From: a bacterium
GTDB taxonomy: Bacteria > Pseudomonadota > Alphaproteobacteria > Micavibrionales > UBA2020
Assembly: GCA_029945425.1 (NCBI GenBank)
Contig: JAQSDV010000004.1
Span: 1,164,991 to 1,228,990 of the forward strand
Direction of reading: 5' to 3'
DNA length: 64,000 nucleotides
Each line of letters opens with the position of its first letter. Position 1 is the first letter of the stretch. Below, in pieces: positions 19,017 through 28,274 of this stretch. The notes under the pieces are model-generated. The model searched no databases. It saw only the letters and a program-made list of their open reading frames with translations, and was not told the DNA's origin. The translations under genes were made by a program, and so were the position numbers.

Positions 19017-21321
19017 CGGCAGGAAAATAGACGGCGGCATGGGCGCATCGAAGGCGCATGACAGTGCGCATCTGCATGTATCCGGCGAAGCAACCTATAC
19101 CGACGATGTGCTGGAACCGCATGGCTGCCTGCATGCCTATGCGCTGAAAAGCCCGCATGCCCATGCGAAAATAACCAGGATCGATATTTCCAACTGCTAT
19201 ATCCCGGGCGTGCATGCCGTGATGATGGCGAAGGATATTCCGGGCGTGAACGATGCCGCGCCCGTTTTCCCCGGCGACCCGATTTTTGCCGATGGCGTGG
19301 TTTTGTATTACGGCCAGTGCGTATTGGGCGTCGCGGCGGAAAGCATCGAGATCGCACGCGCAGCGGTAAAGCGCGCGGTCGTGACCTATGAAACGCTGCC
19401 CGCCATCCTGAACGTGCATGACGCGATCAAGGCGCGGAAATTTGTCGGCGACCCCTATGAAATGGGGCAGGGCGTTTCAGGCGCGGCGATTGCGGAGGCG
19501 AAGAATAAACTCTCCGGCTCCCTCGATATCGGCGGGCAGGACCATTTCTACCTCGAAGGCCAGATTGCGATGGCGACACCGCTCGAAAACGGCGAATTCC
19601 ATTGCTGGTCATCGACGCAGCACCCGTCCGAAGTCCAGCACCTCATCGCCAAAATGCTGAACCTGCACGATCACGCCGTGACGGTCGAGGTGCGCCGCAT
19701 GGGTGGGGGGTTCGGCGGCAAGGAAAGCCAGGCATCGTTGATCGCCTGCGTCGCCTCTGCGCTTGCGTGGAAAACAAAACGCCCCGTCAAATTCCGCCTT
19801 GATCGTGACGACGATATGATCATGACGGGCAAGCGCCATGACCTGAACGTCGCCTATAATGTTGGCTTCAACGATGATGGATTGATCGAGGGCATCGAAT
19901 ATATCCATGCTGTCAACTGCGGCATGAGCCCCGATCTGTCGAACGCCATCGCCGACCGCGCGATGTTCCATGCCGATAACGTCTATTACCTTGGGAATTC
20001 GAAGGTCACCAGTTACCGCTGCTTTACGAACAAGGTTTCCAACACCGCTTTCCGCGGCTTCGGCGGGCCGCAAGGCATGCTGGCGATGGAATATGTGATC
20101 GATGATATCGCGCGGCATCTGGGTAAAGACCCGCAGGATGTGCGCAAGATCAATCTCTATGACGCCAAGGGCGAACTTGGCAGCCGCTGCACCACCCATT
20201 ACGGCATGACGGTCGAGGATAATATTATCCGCGATATTTTCACGCAGCTGGAACGCACCGGCGAATACGCCGCGCGCCGCGAAGCGATCAAGACATTCAA
20301 CGCGCAGAATACGATCCTGAAAAAAGGCATCGCCCTCACGCCCGTCAAATTCGGTATCAGCTTTACGCTCACCATGCTCAATCAGGCGGGCGCGCTGGTG
20401 CATGTTTACAAGGACGGCACGGTACAGCTGAACCACGGCGGCACCGAAATGGGGCAGGGGCTTCATACGAAAGTCTGTCAGGTCGTGGCCGATGTGTTTC
20501 AAATTGATTTTGACAAGGTGCGCATTACCGCGACCAACACCAGCAAAGTGCCGAACACTTCCGCAACCGCCGCATCCAGCGGCGCGGATCTGAACGGCAA
20601 GGCGGCAGAGGCGGCGGCGCGCACCATACGAGATCGCCTGGCCGATTTCGCGGCGTCCCATTTCGATACCGAAATATCCTCCGTCAAATTCGCGGGCGGT
20701 TATGTTCATGCGGGCAGCAATGCTGTTTCCTTCAAGGAAATCGTGCAGCTTGCCTATGCCGCGCGCGTGCAATTGTCGTCGACCGGCTTCTACAAAACGC
20801 CGAAGATCGCGTGGGATCGCCCGAAAGGCAAAGGTCGCCCCTTCTATTACTTCGCCTATGGCGCGGCGATGACGGAAGTCATCATCGATACGCTGACGGG
20901 CGAATACAATATTCTGCGCGCCGATATTTTGCACGATGCGGGCCAGTCGCTGAACCCTGCCATCGATATCGGGCAGGTCGAGGGCGGCTATGTGCAGGGC
21001 GTGGGCTGGCTGACATCCGAAGAATTGTGGTGGAACGACAAGGGCGAATTGAAAACGCATGCGCCCAGCACCTATAAAATTCCAACCGGGCGCGATGTGC
21101 CGAAGGATTTCCGCACAGCGTTGTTCGAAGGCATCAACCCCGAAGAAACCATTTATCGCTCGAAAGCTGTGGGCGAACCACCGCTGATGCTCGGCATTTC
21201 CGCATTCCTTGCGCTGCGTGATGCTGTCGCTGCGACCGGCGACGCAAACTGTATCCCGCTGCTGCGGGCGCCCGCCACCCCTGAAAACGTGCTGAAGGCA
21301 ATCGAGGCGCTGCGCAAATGA
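19006..21321 (+). CDS. xdhB: xanthine dehydrogenase large subunit (molybdopterin)
   Basis: 771-residue catalytic subunit that binds the molybdenum cofactor and hydroxylates hypoxanthine and xanthine. Cofactor and active-site motifs seen in order are RRMGGGFGGKESQ (near 235), NTAFRGFGGPQGM (near 350), GGTEMGQGLHTKV (near 485) and, near the C-terminus, AVGEPPLMLGI with the catalytic Glu. The length fits bacterial XdhB proteins. The ATG lies within the last codons of xdhA and the stop overlaps the xdhC start (ATGA), so the subunits are made together. Confidence 0.96.
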   Translation: MQNDGRKIDGGMGASKAHDSAHLHVSGEATYTDDVLEPHGCLHAYALKSPHAHAKITRIDISNCYIPGVHAVMMAKDIPGVNDAAPVFPGDPIFADGVVLYYGQCVLGVAAESIEIARAAVKRAVVTYETLPAILNVHDAIKARKFVGDPYEMGQGVSGAAIAEAKNKLSGSLDIGGQDHFYLEGQIAMATPLENGEFHCWSSTQHPSEVQHLIAKMLNLHDHAVTVEVRRMGGGFGGKESQASLIACVASALAWKTKRPVKFRLDRDDDMIMTGKRHDLNVAYNVGFNDDGLIEGIEYIHAVNCGMSPDLSNAIADRAMFHADNVYYLGNSKVTSYRCFTNKVSNTAFRGFGGPQGMLAMEYVIDDIARHLGKDPQDVRKINLYDAKGELGSRCTTHYGMTVEDNIIRDIFTQLERTGEYAARREAIKTFNAQNTILKKGIALTPVKFGISFTLTMLNQAGALVHVYKDGTVQLNHGGTEMGQGLHTKVCQVVADVFQIDFDKVRITATNTSKVPNTSATAASSGADLNGKAAEAAARTIRDRLADFAASHFDTEISSVKFAGGYVHAGSNAVSFKEIVQLAYAARVQLSSTGFYKTPKIAWDRPKGKGRPFYYFAYGAAMTEVIIDTLTGEYNILRADILHDAGQSLNPAIDIGQVEGGYVQGVGWLTSEELWWNDKGELKTHAPSTYKIPTGRDVPKDFRTALFEGINPEETIYRSKAVGEPPLMLGISAFLALRDAVAATGDANCIPLLRAPATPENVLKAIEALRK

Positions 21322-22118
21322 CCAGCCCGCATGACTGGCTTCCCGTCCTGACCGACCTGACCGACAAAGGCGCGCCTTGCGTGCTGATCACGGTGATGGA
21401 AGCCAAAGGATCGACGCCCCGCGAAGCCGGCGTGAAAATGATTGCGACCACCACAGAACAATTCGGCACCATCGGCGGCGGCAACCTTGAATTCGAAGCC
21501 ATCGCCGCCGCACGCGCATTGCTGGCAAGTGCGGGCAAGCCTACTGTTAAAGATTACCCCCTCGGCCCGAAACTCGCGCAATGCTGCGGCGGAGCGGTTT
21601 CTGTTTTCCTCGAACCTTTCCTGCCCGTCGGCAAAACGCTTTATTTGTTCGGCGCGGGGCATGTGGGCAAGGAAGTGGTGAAGGTGCTGGACGGTTTGCC
21701 GCTCAAGGTGAAATGGGTGGATGAACGGGCGAATGAATTCCCCGTGACATTGCCGAAAAACTGCGAAAAAATCGTTACATCATCCCCCGCCGCCGAATTG
21801 CGCGCCGCAGATGAAAACAGTTACATTGCCGTGATGACGCATAGCCATGACCTCGATTTCGATCTGGTGCGCGCGGCGTATAAAGGCAGCTTCGCCTATC
21901 TTGGCCTTATCGGGTCGGATACCAAACGCGTGCGTTTTGAAAAACGCCTTGTCGCCGACGGCGTGCAAAAGGAATTACTGGCGCAGCTGCATTGCCCCAT
22001 CGGCCTTGGCGATACGGGGAAGCATCCGCGCGAAATCGCCATTTCGATTGCGGCTGAATTGCTGACGCTCGGCATCTGCCGTGGCGCGGAGCAGGCGCAG
22101 CGGGAGGATGCCGCGTGA
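21318..22118 (+). CDS. xdhC: XdhC, xanthine dehydrogenase maturation factor
   Basis: 266-residue accessory protein that binds the molybdenum cofactor, protects its sulfurated form and hands it to XdhB. The N-terminal XdhC/CoxI domain includes MEAKGSTPREAGVKM and CCGGAVSVFLEPF (Cys pair in QCCGG). The C-terminal half is a Rossmann domain with LYLFGAGHVGKEVVKVL and IGLIGS-like GLIGSDTKRVRFEKRL. It overlaps both neighbours by 4 bp. The family role was established in Rhodobacter capsulatus; assignment here is by domain and operon position. Confidence 0.95.
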   Translation: MTSPHDWLPVLTDLTDKGAPCVLITVMEAKGSTPREAGVKMIATTTEQFGTIGGGNLEFEAIAAARALLASAGKPTVKDYPLGPKLAQCCGGAVSVFLEPFLPVGKTLYLFGAGHVGKEVVKVLDGLPLKVKWVDERANEFPVTLPKNCEKIVTSSPAAELRAADENSYIAVMTHSHDLDFDLVRAAYKGSFAYLGLIGSDTKRVRFEKRLVADGVQKELLAQLHCPIGLGDTGKHPREIAISIAAELLTLGICRGAEQAQREDAA

Positions 22119-23263
22119 AAAAACCCGTCTATCTCGATTACCATTCCACCACGCCGTGTGATGCTGCGGTGATTGATGCGATGATGCCGTGCTTCGGCGG
22201 CGGTTTCGGCAATCCCGGCGCGAAATCACACGCGCATGGCCGCAGCGCCGCGCGACAACTGGAACAGGCGCTCGAAAAAATTGGCGCGTTGATCGGCGCG
22301 GGCCCCGAATGCATCACGCTCACCAGCGGTGCGACTGAATCCAACAACCTCGCGCTGCTCGGCCTTGCGGAGCGCGCGACAGACCGCAAAGAAATCGTCA
22401 TCACGGCGATTGAACACAACTGCGTATTCAATACCGCCGCGTATCTGGCGACCAAGGGCTTCATCGTTAAAGACGTGCCTGTCACGGCAGAGGGATTGGT
22501 CGATCCGGCGGAGCTGAAAAAACGCGTCACGCCCAAAACACTCGTCGTCTCCGTCATCGCCGCCAGCCATGAAATCGGCACGATCCAGCCGCTCAAGGAA
22601 TGCGCGCAAATCGCGCATGACGCGGGTGCGTTGTTCCATACTGATGCGACGCAGGCGCTTGGCAAGATCGCGCTCGACGTCAACGATCTCGGCATCGACC
22701 TCCTGAGCTATTCCGCGCACAAACTCTATGGCCCTGTCGGCATCGGCGCGTTGTATGTGCGGCAAAAACCGCCCGTACCCATTTCCCGCGTTTTCTTCGG
22801 CGGCGCGCAGCAATCGCTCCGCCCCGGTTCGGTGCCGCTTGCCCTCTCGGTTGGCTTTGCCACGGCCTGCGAACTGGCGGCGCAGGGGCGTGCGACCCAT
22901 ATCCCGCGCATCGAAAAAATGACCGCATTGCTGCTGGCCGAATTGCAGGCGCGCATTCCGGCACTGAAGCTGAATGGCGGTGGCTCGCGCCTGCCCGGCC
23001 TGCTCAACATCCGTTTGCCCGATATTTCTGCGCAGGACATCATGCTGGAACTGGCCGATGATGTTTGCATGTCGACGGGTGCCGCCTGTTCATCCGCCAA
23101 CCGGAAGCCGTCGTCCGTTCTGAAAGCCATCGGTTTGTCAGATAACGATATCGATTGCAGCCTGCGCCTCACCCTCGGGCGCGGCTCGACGGCCGAGGAA
23201 ATGACCTATGCCGCCGCGAAGCTCGCCGAGGGCGTCGAGCGGCTTTCCCGCCGCGCGGCGTAA
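22115..23263 (+). CDS. cysteine desulfurase, NifS/IscS-like, in xdh operon
   Basis: 382-residue class V PLP aminotransferase-fold enzyme that takes sulfur from cysteine. The GTG start overlaps the xdhC stop. The YLDYHSTTP start, SGATESNNLAL loop, the PLP Lys in SAHKLYGPVGIGALYV and the catalytic persulfide Cys in MSTGAACSSANRKPS are all present. Because it is the fourth gene of the xdhABC operon, its likely job is to supply the sulfur for the terminal Mo=S ligand of xanthine dehydrogenase, as NifS4 does with XdhC in Rhodobacter capsulatus. General iron-sulfur assembly is the alternative; no isc or suf partners are in the window. Confidence 0.9.
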   Translation: MKKPVYLDYHSTTPCDAAVIDAMMPCFGGGFGNPGAKSHAHGRSAARQLEQALEKIGALIGAGPECITLTSGATESNNLALLGLAERATDRKEIVITAIEHNCVFNTAAYLATKGFIVKDVPVTAEGLVDPAELKKRVTPKTLVVSVIAASHEIGTIQPLKECAQIAHDAGALFHTDATQALGKIALDVNDLGIDLLSYSAHKLYGPVGIGALYVRQKPPVPISRVFFGGAQQSLRPGSVPLALSVGFATACELAAQGRATHIPRIEKMTALLLAELQARIPALKLNGGGSRLPGLLNIRLPDISAQDIMLELADDVCMSTGAACSSANRKPSSVLKAIGLSDNDIDCSLRLTLGRGSTAEEMTYAAAKLAEGVERLSRRAA

Positions 23264-23365
23264 TATTTACGAAAAATAAACCCCTTTTGCCCCAATATAG
23301 ACTCATATGCCGTTTCACAGCTATGCTGGCAGCGCGTTTTCATTCTTTATTGAAAGGTAACCGCT

Positions 23366-24355
23366 ATGGGGCTGATGAGTTTTATTTCCAAGCAATTTAT
23401 TGACATCATCCAGTGGACCGATCCCGGCACCAATGTGCTGGCCTACCGCTTCCCCATGCAGGATCAGGAGATCCAGAACGGCGCGCAGCTGGTGGTGCGC
23501 GAGGCGCAGCAGGCCGTGTTCTTCAACGAAGGAAAATTCGGCGATAAATTCGGCCCCGGCACCTATACGCTGACGACCCAGACGCTGCCGATCCTGACCT
23601 ACCTGAAAAACTGGGACAAGGCGTTTGAATCGCCGTTCAAGTCGGATGTGTACTTCCTGTCGATGCGCGAATTCACCGACATGAAATGGGGCACGCCGCA
23701 GCCCATCACGATCCGCGACAAGGAATTCGGCGCGCTGCGTATCCGCGCCTTCGGTAACTACTCGTTCAAGATCGGCGATGTCGAAACCTTCTGGACGAAA
23801 CTCTCCGGCGCTGCCGAAGTCTATACGGTTGACCAGATCGAAGGCCAGCTGCGCACGGCGATCATCGCCTCCATCTCCAGCTACCTTGCCAAATCCGGCA
23901 TCGCGTTTATCGACATGGCCGCAAGCCAGCTCGATTTCTCGACCAAGCTGCAGGAAGCTGTCGCGCCCGTGCTGAAAAACTACGGGCTGGAGCTGAAATC
24001 CTTCTGGGTGCAAAGCATCTCGCTGCCCGAAGAAATGGAAAAGCAGCTTGATAAACTGTCCTCCATGGGCATGTTCGGCGACCTCAAAAAATACGCGACA
24101 TTCCAGTCGGCCGACAGCATTTCTGTTGCGGCTGCCAACCCCGGCGGCGTTGCGGGTGCGGGTGCGGGCATTGGTGCCGGCATGGCGATGGGCAACATGA
24201 TGATGCAATCGCTGGGTCAGGGCGGCGGCGCGGCGGCTCCTGCCGAAGATCCGCTCGCGATGCTCGAAAAACTGGGCGAGTTGCAGAAAAAAGGCGTGCT
24301 GACGCAGGCCGAATTCGATGCCAAAAAGGCGGAATTGCTGGCCAAGATCAAGTAG
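23366..24355 (+). CDS. SPFH-domain protein with C-terminal SHOCT domain
   Basis: 329 residues. Residues 20-230 form a prohibitin/flotillin-like SPFH domain of the YdjI type (QWTDPGTNVLAYRFPMQDQ; FGPGTYTLTTQTLPIL; VDQIEGQLRTAI). A Gly/Ala/Met-rich low-complexity linker (about 255-290) precedes a C-terminal SHOCT domain, DPLAMLEKLGELQKKGVLT then EFDAKKAELL. No strong N-terminal membrane span is seen, so membrane association may need partners. In Bacillus subtilis a YdjI-type protein works with PspA-type membrane-stress proteins. An AAAGG site lies 8 bp before the ATG, and it is the first gene of a long collinear block with polyamine genes. Confidence 0.82.
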   Translation: MGLMSFISKQFIDIIQWTDPGTNVLAYRFPMQDQEIQNGAQLVVREAQQAVFFNEGKFGDKFGPGTYTLTTQTLPILTYLKNWDKAFESPFKSDVYFLSMREFTDMKWGTPQPITIRDKEFGALRIRAFGNYSFKIGDVETFWTKLSGAAEVYTVDQIEGQLRTAIIASISSYLAKSGIAFIDMAASQLDFSTKLQEAVAPVLKNYGLELKSFWVQSISLPEEMEKQLDKLSSMGMFGDLKKYATFQSADSISVAAANPGGVAGAGAGIGAGMAMGNMMMQSLGQGGGAAAPAEDPLAMLEKLGELQKKGVLTQAEFDAKKAELLAKIK

Positions 24356-24370
24356 GGCAGTGCGCCGTCT

Positions 24371-25060
24371 ATGAAAAAATATCCTTGCCCGTCCTGCGGC
24401 GCGGAAATTCCCTTCCGCACCAGCACAGCCTCCCACGGCGTGTGCCCGTATTGCCGTACCATGGTCGTGCGTGACGATGAGGCGCTCCGTAAAACGGGCG
24501 AGATGGCGCAGCTGCCCGACGATATGAGCCCGTTTCAACTGGGCACCGAAGGCACGTTCATGGGCGTGCGTTTCGGTATCGTCGGCCGCATCCGCCAGAA
24601 CTGGGAAGACGGCGGCTGGAACGAATGGTACATCGTGTCGGATGACGCGAAGCGCGGCTGGCTCGCCGAAGCGCAAGGGTTCTATGCGCCTTGTTTCGAG
24701 GTGGAAAATCCGAGCGAGCAGACGCTTCAGGCGGTCCAGAAAATGCAGGAATGGGCTGGCGGCGACCTTGCCGGTGAAGCATGGATCAAAAACCCTTCCG
24801 GCCAGAGGATCAAGATCGAGGGCGCGACTTATAAAATCGTCGACATCAAACGCGCCGAATGCGTGGCAAGCGAGGGCGAATTGCCCTTCGCGGCACCACA
24901 GGGCCGCAAAAGCGTCTCGGTCGATTGCGTCGCCGATCATGGAAAATTCGCCTCGATCGACATCGCGGATGGCCGTGCGCGCGTCTTCACAGGCGCTTAT
25001 GTGGCGTGGAATGATCTGAGCTGCCGTTATTACCGGAATTTCGAGGGCTGGAAGCAATGA
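24371..25060 (+). CDS. zinc-ribbon DUF4178 protein (first copy)
   Basis: 229 residues. It opens with a zinc-ribbon, CPSCGAEIPF plus CPYCRTM, and continues as a DUF4178 beta-rich domain (QLGTEGTFMGVRFGIVGRI; WNEWYIVSDDAKRGWLAEAQ). It has no membrane segment. The function of DUF4178 is unknown, but it recurs beside DUF350, SPFH and PspA-type proteins in bacterial membrane-stress and polyamine-linked loci. It ends with an ATGA overlap into the second DUF4178 gene, so the pair is translated together and probably forms a complex. Confidence 0.8.
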   Translation: MKKYPCPSCGAEIPFRTSTASHGVCPYCRTMVVRDDEALRKTGEMAQLPDDMSPFQLGTEGTFMGVRFGIVGRIRQNWEDGGWNEWYIVSDDAKRGWLAEAQGFYAPCFEVENPSEQTLQAVQKMQEWAGGDLAGEAWIKNPSGQRIKIEGATYKIVDIKRAECVASEGELPFAAPQGRKSVSVDCVADHGKFASIDIADGRARVFTGAYVAWNDLSCRYYRNFEGWKQ

Positions 25061-26376
25061 ACGCCTCCGATTTTGGCCCCAACCTGTTCGGCGAAGAGCC
25101 GCCAGCGGTAAAAAAAGCAGCGATCCGCAAATTTAACTGCCCGTCCTGCGGCGGCGAAATCCAGATCCGCGCCGTGGGTCATACGCTCACCGCCGTCTGC
25201 GCGCATTGCGGCACGGTCATCGACACCTCGGATGAACGCTTTAGCGTGATCGAGGATGTCAGAACGAAACTGCGCCCGACGCTGATCGAGATCGGTCAGC
25301 GCGGCACGTTCGACGGCATTGAATGGGAAACGATCGGCTATGTGCTGAAAAGCGACCGCACGGGACAGTATTTCTGGGACGAATACCTGCTGTTCAACCC
25401 CTATCACGGTTTCCGCTTTCTGGTGCAGATGGACGGGCACTGGAGTTTCGTGCGCGTGGTGAAGGAAGATTTCCAGCGGATGAGCTTCGTCACCACCGTC
25501 TGGTATCAGGAACATTCTTTTCAGGCATTCCTCCGCGACCAACCGGTTGTGCAGTATGTGAAGGGCGAATTTTACTGGCGCATCAAAAAGGGCGACACGG
25601 CGACGACAGAAGATTACGTCTGCCCGCCCTATATGCTGTCGTTTGAAAAAGTGCAGGGAGAGGAAACCGCTTCGCTCTGCGAATACACGTTGCCCGATGT
25701 GGTGCAGGCGGCGTTCACCCTGCAATCCATGCCGCGTCGCAAGGGCGTGGGGCCGAACCAGCCCTCGGCATTCGATTTCAAATCAATCATGAGGGTCGGT
25801 GCAATCGCTGCGGCGGTCGCATTGGTGATCCATATCGGCAGCGCATCGATGTCGGCATCGCAGACGATTGTCAGCATAAATGCGACCCATGTGGCGGGCG
25901 ACCAGACGCGTACTTTCACGACGGATCCCTTTACCATCCCCTCGACCTCCAACGTCTATGTCAAAACTGGCGCGCAGGTATCGAATTCATGGGCGGAGCT
26001 CAATCTGTCCTTCGTCAATGAAGCGACAAAGGAAATTTTCGAACTGTCACAGGGCATGGAATTTTATTTCGGTTCCGATTCCGACGGTCCGTGGCGCGAA
26101 GGCGACCCGAATGCGGACGGATACCTGTCATCCGTCCCGCCCGGCACCTACCGCCTGACCTATGATGTCGAATCCGACACGCTGCAAAAGGGGCTGACGC
26201 AGCCGATCAGCATCGCGGCGGCGCGCGACGTGACGCCGCCCGGCAACTTTTTCTGGACGCTGTTCCTGCTGCTGTTCTATCCCGGCATCGCATGGCTGCG
26301 GTCGTCGTCGTTTGAAAACCGCCGCTGGGAAAACAGTGATTTCCCGCGCAGCGGCGGGGATGAAGGGGATGAATAA
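25057..26376 (+). CDS. zinc-ribbon DUF4178 membrane protein (second copy)
   Basis: 439 residues, a larger relative of the preceding protein. A zinc ribbon at about residues 28-52 (CPSCGGEIQIRA, then CAHCGTVID) precedes a DUF4178 domain (IGQRGTFDGIEWETIGYVL; FWDEYLLFNPYHGFRFLVQ). One membrane span near 245-265 and another near the C-terminus (FFWTLFLLLFYPGIAWL) bracket a roughly 130-residue, probably extracytoplasmic, beta-rich domain. The C-terminus is acidic and short. This places a cytoplasmic sensor-like half and an external domain in one chain. It overlaps the next tiny gene by one base (TAATG). Confidence 0.8.
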   Translation: MNASDFGPNLFGEEPPAVKKAAIRKFNCPSCGGEIQIRAVGHTLTAVCAHCGTVIDTSDERFSVIEDVRTKLRPTLIEIGQRGTFDGIEWETIGYVLKSDRTGQYFWDEYLLFNPYHGFRFLVQMDGHWSFVRVVKEDFQRMSFVTTVWYQEHSFQAFLRDQPVVQYVKGEFYWRIKKGDTATTEDYVCPPYMLSFEKVQGEETASLCEYTLPDVVQAAFTLQSMPRRKGVGPNQPSAFDFKSIMRVGAIAAAVALVIHIGSASMSASQTIVSINATHVAGDQTRTFTTDPFTIPSTSNVYVKTGAQVSNSWAELNLSFVNEATKEIFELSQGMEFYFGSDSDGPWREGDPNADGYLSSVPPGTYRLTYDVESDTLQKGLTQPISIAAARDVTPPGNFFWTLFLLLFYPGIAWLRSSSFENRRWENSDFPRSGGDEGDE

Positions 26377-26516
26377 TGCCTAAATTCTACACAATTTTCT
26401 GTATCGCGGTGCTGGGGATGTATGGCTATGCCAATGCCCGAGGCATTGTTTACAGCGCCTATCTCAGCGGCAGCGGCACCGCGCAAAAAGCCGCTTCCGC
26501 CCGTTACCACAAATAA
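26376..26516 (+). CDS. 46-residue secreted or membrane peptide, unrecognised
   Basis: A short gene that begins with TAATG overlap on the DUF4178 stop and ends 13 bp before the DUF350 gene. The peptide starts MPKFYTIFCIAVLGMYGYA, a basic-hydrophobic signal-like segment with a possible AxA-type cleavage (YANA), followed by about 24 residues rich in Ser, Ala and Gly and a basic end. I recognise no family. Its tight fit in the operon and uninterrupted frame are the evidence that it is real. It could be a small partner subunit of the neighbouring membrane proteins. Confidence 0.55.
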   Translation: MPKFYTIFCIAVLGMYGYANARGIVYSAYLSGSGTAQKAASARYHK

Positions 26517-26529
26517 GGAGAACTAAAAA

Positions 26530-26751
26530 ATGGAAGAATACGTCAACATGAAATACATCTATGCCTCGCTCGCCTATTCGGGGCTTGGCATCATTATCCT
26601 CGGCATCGCCTTTACGCTGTTCGACGTTATCACGCCGAAATTCAGCATCTGGAAGGAACTGGTCGAGAAGCAGAACGTCGCGATGGCGATTTTCCTCGCT
26701 TCGCTGATGATATCGATGGCGATCATCATTTCCTCCGCCGTCCACGGCTGA
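26530..26751 (+). CDS. DUF350 membrane protein (YjfL-like)
   Basis: 73 residues with two membrane spans (about 10-32 and 52-72) separated by the conserved FDVITPKFSIWKEL and KQNVAMAIFLAS motifs, diagnostic for DUF350. Escherichia coli YjfL is the best known member and is encoded with a PspA-like protein and a glutathionylspermidine-synthase-like enzyme. The biochemical role is unknown. A strong AAGGAGA ribosome site precedes the ATG. It lies 7 bp before the aminopropyltransferase gene. Confidence 0.82.
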   Translation: MEEYVNMKYIYASLAYSGLGIIILGIAFTLFDVITPKFSIWKELVEKQNVAMAIFLASLMISMAIIISSAVHG

Positions 26752-26758
26752 TGCATCA

Positions 26759-28273
26759 ATGCAGACGTTGCTGCTGATATCGGTGATCGTGATCGCCACC
26801 TGCGGACTCGTCTACGAGCTTATCGCGGGCACGGCCGCCAGTTATTTGCTGGGCGACAGCGTCACGCAATTCTCGACCGTCATCGGCTGCTACCTGTTCG
26901 CGATGGGGGCGGGATCGTGGCTGACGAAATATGTGGAGCGCAACCTCATCGCCGTTTTCATCAAGGTCGAGATTCTGGTGGGCGCGGTCGGCGGGGCATC
27001 GGCCATGCTGCTGTTCCTGCTGTTCGACCATGTGGCGTCGTTCCGCGTGCTGCTGTATTTCCTCGTCTTTATCATCGGCATGCTGGTGGGTGTGGAAATC
27101 CCGTTGCTGCTGCGCATCCTGAAAGACCGTCTGGAATTCCGCGAGCTGGTGAGCCGCGTGCTGGCGCTCGATTATTTGGGCGCGCTGTTTGCCTCCGTCC
27201 TGTTCCCGCTGGTGCTGGTGCCTTATTTGGGCCTCGTCAAATCCAGTTTCCTGTTCGGAATGCTGAATGTGGGCGTGGCGGTCTGGGTGATTTATGCGCT
27301 GAAGGATGAAGTGCCGTCGCTGGTGGCGACGCGGTTCTCGGCGATTGCGGTGCTGGTAATGCTGACGCTCGGTTTCGTTTATTCGGAACGCATCATGAGC
27401 ATCGCGGAAAGCGGCGCCTATCCCGGTTCCGTCATTTTCTCGCAATCCACGCCCTATCAGCGCATCGTGATCACCAAGACACGGCATGATCTGCGCCTGT
27501 TCCTGAATTCAAACCTGCAATTCAGCTCCGTTGATGAATATCGCTATCACGAGGCGCTGGTGCATCCGGCGCTGGCGGCGCTGGATAACCCGAAAACAGT
27601 TTTGATCTTCGGTGGCGGCGACGGGCTTGCGGTGCGTGAAGTTTTGAAATACCCGTCTGTCGAAAAAATCGTGCTGGTCGATCTCGACCCCGCCATGACC
27701 GAATTGTTTTCACAAAGCGACTTACTGACCGGCCTCAACAACAGCTCGCTGCTGTCAAAAAAACTGGAAGTGGTGCATCAGGACGCGTTTATCTGGGTGC
27801 GCAACATGCAGCGCAGCGCGAACCCGCCCAAATTCGATGCCGTGATCAGCGATGTGCCCGACCCCTCCAATTTTTCCATCGGCAAATTGTATTCAAAAAC
27901 GTTCTTCACGGCACTCAGAAGCCTCGTGCATGAAAAAAGCATCATTGCCGTGCAAAGCACCTCGCCGCTGGTCGCGCGCAAGGCCTTCTGGTGCGTCAAT
28001 AACACGCTACAGGACGCGGGGTTCAAAACAGCACCGTATCATTTGAACGTGCCTGCCTTTGGCGAATGGGGTTATGTGATCGCCGGTCTGTCGGATTACA
28101 CGCCGCCGGAAAAATTCCCTGACGGGTTGAAATACATCACCGCGCGCTCCGCCGCCGATATGTTCTATTTCCCGCCCGACATGGCGCATCTGGACACGAA
28201 AATCCAGCGGCTCGACGATCAGGCGCTGGTGCGCTATTTCGACCAGGAATGGTCGGAATACCAGATCTACTGA
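26759..28273 (+). CDS. membrane-fused spermidine-synthase-like aminopropyltransferase
   Basis: 504 residues. The N-terminal 220 residues form about seven membrane spans (from LLLISVIVIATCGLVYEL to the segment after VPYLGL), and the C-terminal part (about 235-480) is a polyamine aminopropyltransferase domain. Its nucleotide loop is IFGGGDGLAVREVL, followed by the acidic LVDLDPAM, and the catalytic Asp motif is ISDVPDPSNF with LYSKTFF after it, matching the D..DP arrangement of SpeE. Such fusions transfer aminopropyl groups from decarboxylated AdoMet to an amine. The SpeD gene three positions downstream would supply that donor. The acceptor (putrescine, spermidine or another amine) cannot be told. 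The flavoprotein gene starts 1 bp after its stop. Confidence 0.85.
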   Translation: MQTLLLISVIVIATCGLVYELIAGTAASYLLGDSVTQFSTVIGCYLFAMGAGSWLTKYVERNLIAVFIKVEILVGAVGGASAMLLFLLFDHVASFRVLLYFLVFIIGMLVGVEIPLLLRILKDRLEFRELVSRVLALDYLGALFASVLFPLVLVPYLGLVKSSFLFGMLNVGVAVWVIYALKDEVPSLVATRFSAIAVLVMLTLGFVYSERIMSIAESGAYPGSVIFSQSTPYQRIVITKTRHDLRLFLNSNLQFSSVDEYRYHEALVHPALAALDNPKTVLIFGGGDGLAVREVLKYPSVEKIVLVDLDPAMTELFSQSDLLTGLNNSSLLSKKLEVVHQDAFIWVRNMQRSANPPKFDAVISDVPDPSNFSIGKLYSKTFFTALRSLVHEKSIIAVQSTSPLVARKAFWCVNNTLQDAGFKTAPYHLNVPAFGEWGYVIAGLSDYTPPEKFPDGLKYITARSAADMFYFPPDMAHLDTKIQRLDDQALVRYFDQEWSEYQIY

Positions 28274-28274
28274 C

